Source: Selaginella tamariscina
Lineage: Eukaryota > Streptophyta > Lycopodiopsida > Selaginellales > Selaginellaceae
Length of the DNA stretch: 64,000 nucleotides
Direction of reading: 5' to 3'
Assembly (NCBI GenBank): GCA_003024785.1
Contig: PUQB01000124.1
Location: 372,001-436,000 of the forward strand
Made by a program: the position numbers and the translations under genes. Every line of letters begins with the position of its first letter. The stretch's first letter is position 1. The notes below the pieces were generated by a model. The model ran no database searches. It saw nothing but the letters and a program-made list of their open reading frames with translations, and was not told where the DNA came from. This document shows, in pieces, positions 57,128 through 64,000 of this stretch.

Positions 57128-58825
57128 TATTATAGTTTTTATTATGACTCTTCTTTACTTTGAACATTGATTGTTGTTACCTACTGTATTATGTTGATGA
57201 ACCCTAGGTGTTGTAAGAAACATGCCTACTTGGTACACTTGAATATCTAGTGATGGTATGACTAGGCATTATTAGGTATTTGCAAGAAACTTTAGGTGAA
57301 GTTAGCACTTCCATCTAGGAAACTCTTTCTTTCTTGATTTTGATGTCCCGGTTAAATGAGTTTGGCATGTTAAATAGGGTTAGAAACACCCCTAGGGTTG
57401 ACCTAACCTTAGGGTTGCCCTAATCCACGTCCTAAAATCCTCACCCCTTCGGGGGTTTAGGGGTAATTAAAACTTGTCTCGTTAACTAAGGAGCTGACAT
57501 TTGTGCCAACCCACTTACACATATAGGAAAAGAGGGGGGAGGGGCAAGGCTCCATCACATAACTAAGGTAGTGTATATGTAGGAGAGTTATTGGGTTCTT
57601 AACAGAGCTAGTTATTCTTTTACCATAACTTGTGTCGTCAAGGCACAACCCTCTTTGTGGTGCCTTAACTTTTAAACAATAGGGATACGTCCCACCTTCG
57701 TGGTAGCTACCCTTAATGTTGGTGAAACCATGCTTGGGAGGTCTTGTTGGATTGTATGTTCTAAGGGTCAGAGGTTGAGGCTTATTTCTAGCCTCCTCCT
57801 TCATATCAAGATAAGAGTAGCACTCATAATTAAGTAGGGCACATTCATGTCCTTGTCTAACTATAGGCATGGATCTTGGTTGACAAGTTTCCTTATTAAA
57901 TTTCTAAGTGATCATAAAGGGTTTTAGAGTTAGCATTCAAGAGCTACATTCATAGCACCTGGTGCAACTCTTGAATCTAAAGGTTATGGCATAATAGCCC
58001 ACATCTGGAAAATAGTGTTACATGAAGACATGACACTAGGCTAGATGACACACAGTACACGCCTAAGGCACACCTTATGGGGTTGTCTCATGGGTTAACG
58101 TCGAGGGGTTGGATACTCTAGTAAGCAGGCACACTTATGCTCACATCAAGGTGCTAAGCCTTGGGCATCGGCTCAAGAGAGGTTAAGTCTCATAATTAAG
58201 TGTGCTATTAGCACACTTGACTAGGGGGTGTTCTCCTTGTGATCTAAGGGTTGAACAACCTAAGCTCATTAGTAAGAGTTCTTTCGTGAGACACTTGCAG
58301 AGTTGTGTACTTAGGATTTCCAAACCTAACCTTGGGGATTTTGCTTAATAAAACACTTGTGTGTTTGTCTACGTGCATACTGTGTTGTTCTTCACTAAGT
58401 ATTAACCTTAAGAACTAAGGTACGACTTAACCACTCAAACCCTTAGGGTTTAACCGTGGTTCAAGACACCCCTTGTCACCCTAAAGGGGTACTCCCAATG
58501 AGGGTGATTACTTAAGAGGTAAGTCATGATGCCTTGGCTCTGTCACGGGGGCATGTGCAAGGCATGTTTCTTTAATAGGGTTGGGACATGAGTCTGTCTA
58601 GGTCTTTAGGCATGATCCTAAAGTCTACTCTATCCTCTAAGGTTCGGGGATAGTCATTCTAGAAGACTTAGGGTACTCTAAGTCTTGTGCCGGTTTGCGC
58701 ATCTGAGTCAGGCTCTAGGTGTTGTCTTTGAAGACTTGGCATTGCTCACACAGGTATTAACATCGGATGGCCACTTGGCAGCCACGTATTGCCACGTGTT
58801 AACCCTCTAGGTTAAAACTCTAACA
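57128..58825 (+). mobile_element. Old solo LTR of the A/B family
   Basis: Matches the A/B LTR end to end (1698 bases), from TATTATAGTTTTTATTATGA to AAACTCTAACA, with many differences. Most look like C-to-T or G-to-A changes, as expected of long methylation. Flanks TGGCC and TGGTC (57123-57127, 58826-58830) differ by one base and are probably the target duplication. Fossil, clearly older than A and B. Confidence 0.75.
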
Positions 58826-58830
58826 TGGTC

Positions 58831-59299
58831 CTAAAGAAAGATGAACACACTCAGAATAGGCAAGGTGGAATGGCTTTACAACTCTTCAAAAGAACACATT
58901 GTTCCAAATGCACCAACAAATTTGGTGGTACCACAAAAATGGTGGGTGGTAAGATATTCATTAGGTGTTTGTAATGGGTTTCTCTAGTGTGTTATGGATG
59001 GTTGTTGTCTGGGACAAAGCTTGGGATTGGGTAATGGTCTGGTTATAACACTTGTAAAGGCATAAGGCTAAAATTCTTCATAATATGTTCTAACTAGAAG
59101 TGGAGCAAACACCAAGTTTATGAATTATAATATATAAAACGTAGTATGTTGCAAACTTACTAGATCTTAGTGTTACTTAATCTCATGCATGAATATTAGA
59201 AGATGAATGTGCCATGAAGTTTGAATCTAACATGTGAATACGATCTCAAGTTTTCCTAGTATTACAAGTTATTAGTATTTAAATTCAGGTCTTGCTGAA
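58831..59299. other. Spacer, nothing recognised
   Basis: Short intergenic segment between two LTR remnants. Confidence 0.35.
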
Positions 59300-60193
59300 G
59301 TAATCAGATGGGTTCTCTTTATTCACAAAAGGGTTATAAAGGTTACATTTGCAAGCCACATTCGTGACACCATGTGTAACTCCTGAGTCTGAGGGGTTAT
59401 TACAAAATAATTCACATCTTGGGAAATATTGTCACATAAACATGTGACACTAAGCTAGATGACACATTATATAATGCATGAGGCACAATATGTCATAGGT
59501 TTAATACCGAGGGGTTAGATTTCTAATAAGCATATACTCACGTTAAGGTGTTAAACCTTAGACATTTGCTTAGGGAAGGTTAGGTCTCATAATTAGGTGT
59601 GTTAGTTGGCACACTTGGCTAGGGGATACTTTCCTTGGGGGTGTAAACATGTTTAAGGTTAAACAACCTAAGCTCATTAGTAAAAGCCTTTTTGTGAGGC
59701 ACTTATAAAGGCTGTGTATTTAAGGTAAACCAAACTTAACATTAGGGACTTTATTTAGCAAAACACTCTTGTGTCGTCACTAAGTACTAACCCTAGGTTT
59801 AGGGTATGACTTAGCCAAACATTATTCATGGGCCTTGTCACTTTAAAGGGGTTGTACTCTTAAATGAAGATGATTCCTTAATGGGTAAGTGACGATGCTT
59901 TATTTTTGTCATGAAGGTTATGTGTGAGACATGTTTTCTTTATGTGGTTATAACATGAACCTATCTAAGTCTCTTGAGGCGGGATTTTAAAGTTTATTCA
60001 GGGTTATTATTTAAAGTTCAGAGATAATCATTCTAAGGGACTTAAGATAGAACTCTAAGTCTCGTGCCTATTTAGGCATCTGAATCAAACTCTTTGGATT
60101 GTCTTAAAAAATTTAGTGGTGCTCACATGGAATATTAATGTCGAATGATCACTTAGTAATTACGTGTTACCATGTGTTAACACAACTTTAACA
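59300..60193 (+). mobile_element. Old partial LTR of the A/B family
   Basis: Matches roughly the second half of the A/B LTR, ending ACAACTTTAACA. Even more diverged than the copy at 57128-58825 and truncated at its left. Fossil. Confidence 0.6.
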
Positions 60194-61490
60194 TAAAACA
60201 TAACATACACATCGTCCATTCATAATATAAAAAAGTTAGTAGTTAAATACTTTTTTATTTTTACACAATTACTTGCATTGTGTAAAAATCTAATTTTCTT
60301 AATAATAATTTCAATTGCCTATATAAACAATGTTCAATTTTGGTATTCTATGAAACATTAATAGAATTAAAAAATACATCAAGATGTGCTCGCAACCGTA
60401 AAGTTTATTATAATAACTCTTTTTCAAGATCCAATAGCAAGTAAAAAATTATTTCAAATTAGAAATTGTACAATGTTGAATGGTAAAACATTTGAATAAA
60501 TTAACTTATGTATGGGTACATTTGTAGCTAGATAATGCTCGTTTTGGAAGGAATTTTTTAGTGTTGATAACATTTGTTGCCTTTGGGCATTAGTTTAAAC
60601 TTAAGCACTCATATGCAATGCCAAAGGAGCACTTACACCAGTTCTCATTGTAGATGGTCCAAAATCAGTAGAACATCCTAGTAGTACTGAAACATCTCTT
60701 TGACTTTACACTTAACATTACAATTGGCTTAAATACCTAATTATGGCATTTGTGATTGATTGAGTCTAGTTGTAATGCTGTGTTGAGCATGTGCTAGAAC
60801 AATTTAATGGATGGGCTCTCCTTTCACATACTCAAATATGCCTTCAACATTGTTAAATTACCTTCTAAGTTTCTTATTGTAGTTTGCAAGTTGTTAATTA
60901 TGACCACCGGCATAGAATGTGTGGGCTTCTTATAAAGGATTTGAAAAGAGTTTTTATTCTTTAAACTTTTTTTTTAATATGTTTGAATCAACCAAACATG
61001 AACCAAACGCATGAAGTTTCGATTGTGCATTTTCTACCAGAACGCATATTGTGGTAACTATGGTGGCATCTACTTGAAAACAAATGTAATCACTTGAATA
61101 CAATTTTGGTGCAATATGCCAGAATAGGAAAGATGGAGTGGATTTGCAGCCGCATTGCTGTTTGAATACTGATCTCGTAGTACTAGAAAATCTTGGCATC
61201 ATGTTCATGTCATATTCAAACTTCATGGCACATTTGTCTTCCGGGATTCATGCTTCTCCTTGTGTTGTATTCATGAACCTATGTCTATGCTATATTAATC
61301 TGGAAGCCGTTAACATCTACATGTAAGATCTAGTAAGTCTGCAACAGAATACTTGTTTACGTATATTACAATTCATAAACTTGGTGCTCTAGTTAGAACA
61401 AACTATGAAGAACTTTAGTATTATTTATAGCTAAACCTTTACAAGAGTTATAATCAGACCATTATCCAGTCCCAACCAGACAACAACCAT
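60194..61490. other. Intergenic spacer, no gene recognised
   Basis: A 90-codon minus frame at 60954-61226 has mixed composition, but I do not recognise a family. The rest is AT-rich. Confidence 0.35.
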
Positions 61491-62765
61491 TCATAACACA
61501 CCAGAGAAACCCACTACAACACCCAGTGAATATCCTACCACCCACCATTTTTGTAGCCACCATCTTTGTGGTAAAATCGCTGGTGCACTTGGAAGAGGAC
61601 TTGGTGCACTTGGAAGAGGACTTGGTGCATTTGGACCGTCAACTCCACAACGGTGTGGAAGTGGAAATCCACATAGGCCACTGTTCCCCTCGTAAGAAGA
61701 TTCATCGAATGTAGAAAATTGTCCACCACTTGGTATTTCACCGTGCAGGTTATTGAATGAAACATTGAAGTATGCCAGATACTTGAGTGCAACCAAACTG
61801 CCAGGCAAACTTCCTGTCAAGTTATTTGCTGATACATCCAGCTGCTCTAATAATGTTATACCGCCGAGCTCAGGTGGGAGTTCACCATCCAACAAATTTC
61901 CACCCAAGTTAAGGTACCGGAGTACTTTCAAGTTACCAATGCCCACAGGAATTGTCCCATCAAAAGAGTTATGTGATAAGTCAATCAGAGTGAATGCACT
62001 GGAGATCTTTTTTAACATTACTTCTGTACCTTTGATAACATAGAAATCCTGGACGATGTCTGGCTCTTCTGTGACGGATTGGTACCCACTTAACTGAACA
62101 AATTCTTGAAGTTTTCCTTGAAATGCATTTTGTGACAAGTCCATGATATGTAATTTAGTGAAGTTCCATAGCCAGTTTGGTAAGTCTCCTCTAAATCTGT
62201 TCATGCGGAGACTTAAGACTCTCAGCTGTTCAGCTTTGCCCAAGGACTGCGGTAATTCTCCAGTGAAGTTGTTTTCTTGCAAATCTAGAAACTCAAGCTT
62301 GGTAGAATTCAAGATGGGAAACTGTCCATCAAAGTTGTTGTTTCCCAGTGACAATATCTTAAGCTCATTGCACAATCTAAGGCTAGAAGGTACAATGCCA
62401 TGTAGTTGGTTTCTGGAGACACTGAAGACTTTTAACTTGGAAAGATTTCCAAGATGAGAAGGAAGCGTACCTTGGAGCGTCAGGTTGTTCAGATGAATCT
62501 CTACTACGGAATTATTACCTTCACATTTGACCCCTTCCCAGTTACTGCACACATGTTTGGAATTCTGCCTTGTCCAGTTTGAGAATGTGTCTAACTTGCC
62601 TTTGGTAAAACCCTCTTTCAAACTTAAGAGGGCAGCCACTTCTTCCTCAGCAGGAACAGCCAATGCTCCAGTGGTTATAATAGTAAGCACTAGTAGGAAC
62701 CGCGGCAGGCGCCAGTGGATGTAAAACAGCATCTCGATAGAAGAACTGATGGTGGAATCTTTCAT
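61491..62765 (-). CDS. Leucine-rich-repeat receptor-like protein
   Basis: An uninterrupted 424-codon minus-strand frame. Residues 1-36 look like a signal peptide ending ITTGALAVPA. An N-terminal LRR cap follows (LLSLKEGF, CSNWEGVKC), then about nine LRRs of the plant extracellular type (e.g. NQLHGIVPSSL, NNFTGELPQSLG, NSFDGTIPVGIG). An island-like non-LRR stretch lies around residues 225-258, then a C-terminal cap (GNSGLCGFPLPHRC). After this come a proline/serine/alanine tandem (SPLPSAP repeated, from a 21-bp DNA repeat near 61579-61634) and one membrane helix (VVGYSLGVVVGFSGVL) with no kinase. The island plus cap plan is that of receptor-like proteins and PSKR-type receptors, which sit in the plasma membrane and sense ligands with partner kinases. 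It is short for the class. Confidence 0.85.
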   Translation of the reverse strand: MKDSTISSSIEMLFYIHWRLPRFLLVLTIITTGALAVPAEEEVAALLSLKEGFTKGKLDTFSNWTRQNSKHVCSNWEGVKCEGNNSVVEIHLNNLTLQGTLPSHLGNLSKLKVFSVSRNQLHGIVPSSLRLCNELKILSLGNNNFDGQFPILNSTKLEFLDLQENNFTGELPQSLGKAEQLRVLSLRMNRFRGDLPNWLWNFTKLHIMDLSQNAFQGKLQEFVQLSGYQSVTEEPDIVQDFYVIKGTEVMLKKISSAFTLIDLSHNSFDGTIPVGIGNLKVLRYLNLGGNLLDGELPPELGGITLLEQLDVSANNLTGSLPGSLVALKYLAYFNVSFNNLHGEIPSGGQFSTFDESSYEGNSGLCGFPLPHRCGVDGPNAPSPLPSAPSPLPSAPAILPQRWWLQKWWVVGYSLGVVVGFSGVL

Positions 62766-63140
62766 TCATTCATCATGTATTCAATGCGATACAAGGTCTA
62801 GTCAATGCAATACAAGTCTAGTCAATGTAATACAAGTCTAGACAGAGAACTTTACAGAGAGGCATACACACGTGTACATAACAATAAATAAAATATAAGT
62901 AGTCAAATGCCACTTTACGTACACACGACTTCGTCATAATTTTACGTATGCAGCACAATTATATTGTAGTACGTCGTTTTCTTATCTTCTCTCTCTCCCT
63001 TAAGAATTGGGCAATCTTGTACACAGTAACACCAGTCGATAGAAGAACTGATGGTGGAATCATTCATTCATCATTGTATTCAATGCGATATAAAGTCTAG
63101 TCAAAGTAATACAAGTCTAGCCAAGGAACTAAACATAAAG
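62737..63140. repeat. Direct duplication of the RLP 5' end and upstream spacer
   Basis: 62737-62850 (CGATAGAAGAACTGATGGTG, then TTCATTCATTCATCATGTAT and TACAAGTCTAGTCAA) is repeated at 63037-63140 with few changes. Spacer at 62880-63010 also resembles 63420-63560 (CAATTATATTGTAGTACGTC and related words). The receptor-like protein's start codon lies inside the duplicated stretch. Confidence 0.65.
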
Positions 63141-63554
63141 ACACGTTTGACCCAAAGTATTTATCTTTAATTTTGCTCCTCCCCAGTAAATGCCCCTTTT
63201 GGGCAAATGCAAGGTGCACTACTTTCACCCACTTCCACCGTGGTTTCTCCGGTTTGGCAACGCCATCCTTCACCTGACATCTCCTTATGGCCCAAGCTTT
63301 CACATCATGAAGCTCATGCTCATGGTGGTTAGGTTGTGCATAATTTTTCTTTTATTTGTTTCTTTTGAGAAAGCACCATTTCCAGGAACGCGTTCTGTTC
63401 ACTGGTAACCATGCGTCAAGGTATACATACACCAATATAATTTATGCATGCATTACAAATAAAATGACTAATACTTCAAATGTCACTTTACAGAGAACAC
63501 AGCACAATTATTGGATTATACGTCATTTTTTTTCTTATCTTCTCGTCTTAAGGA

Positions 63555-64000
63555 TTACACACTATCCTCTGAAACCCTGCTGGAGAGTGAAGGTTCCTCT
63601 GTCAAAAGCAGTTCCTCCATAGAGATGGTAGGCTTGTAGGAGGGCTTGAGCAATTGCACAATGTCATTACTGGAAGGCCTATTGTGAGGCCTGTTCTTGG
63701 TGCAGTAACACACAATTCTCATTAATAACTTAATTTCCTCCATATGTTCCTTATCATACATTGTTGCATCATTCCTCTATGCTCCTGACCAGTGGCAAGT
63801 AAAATAGTTTATCCATCCTATCATGCCACCCTCCACGTCTGCAAAGAACTCGTCTCGAGGCTCTTTTCCGCATAGCAACACGGCAAATATGACACCCATG
63901 TACACATCACTAGCCTTGGTAAACTTTGCAGTATTGGCATACTCTGGAGCATAATAGCCCACAGTTCCTGCTATTTTTACTCATTGTCAAGTGCGTAAGA
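63555..64000 (-). pseudogene. Receptor-like kinase, C-terminal kinase fragment (runs off window)
   Basis: Minus-strand phrases GYYAPEYANTAKFTKASDVY and VIFAVLLCGKEPRDEFF match kinase subdomains VIII-IX. EEIKLLMRIVCYCTKNRPHN followed by RPSSNDIVQLLKP matches subdomain XI of LRR receptor kinases. DVYMGV appears where DVYSFGV is usual, a two-residue loss. A TAG at 63777-63779 separates the two parts in one frame; an intron there cannot be excluded. The 5' part lies beyond the window. Possibly an RLK neighbour of the receptor-like protein that lost its kinase function. Confidence 0.6.

Overview
The window looks like nuclear DNA of a land plant. It has GT-AG introns of about 50 to 800 bases, plant glycosyltransferase and 2-oxoglutarate dioxygenase genes, pentatricopeptide-repeat (PPR) remnants, a leucine-rich-repeat receptor-like protein, a chromodomain Ty3/gypsy element and a large AT-rich, repeat-laden background. 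Tandem DUF4419 genes and PPR debris would fit a non-seed plant (bryophyte, lycophyte or fern), but that is inference and the species cannot be named from sequence alone.

Layout. 1-15.3 kb is AT-rich and almost gene-free. It holds two well-delimited non-autonomous DNA transposons: a hAT-like element with an 8-bp target duplication, and a Tourist/Harbinger-like MITE with perfect 27-bp terminal inverted repeats and TAA flanks. It also has several tandem-repeat blocks, dense microsatellites and a probable kelch-type gene remnant. 15.3-19.4 kb carries three tandem copies of a DUF4419 gene in three states of decay. 21.2-31.4 kb is the gene-rich core: a PPR fragment, a four-exon 2-oxoglutarate/Fe(II) dioxygenase (minus), an NFD4/nodulin-like major-facilitator transporter (plus), a PPR pseudogene (minus), a UDP-glycosyltransferase (plus) and a ten-exon peroxisomal-type enoyl-CoA delta isomerase (plus). 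The dioxygenase, transporter and glycosyltransferase lie within 8 kb, so a small specialised-metabolism cluster is possible. However, the transporter and glycosyltransferase reading frames are broken by several single-base shifts and the isomerase frame by one, mostly at short base runs. That could be decay or draft-assembly error.

32.7-60.2 kb is a nested retroelement block. A chromodomain Ty3/gypsy element (C, 35.6-56.5 kb) has its gag region interrupted by a non-coding LTR element (A, 36.3-51.6 kb). A's 3' LTR is in turn interrupted by a second copy of the same family in inverse orientation (B, 42.2-50.1 kb). A and B each have matching 5-bp target duplications, and together they form a giant inverted repeat. 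Two solo LTRs and one LTR fragment of the same family lie on either side of the block. 61.5-64.0 kb carries a leucine-rich-repeat receptor-like protein (minus) and the end of a receptor-kinase gene (minus), separated by partly duplicated spacer.

No tRNA, rRNA or CRISPR array was recognised.
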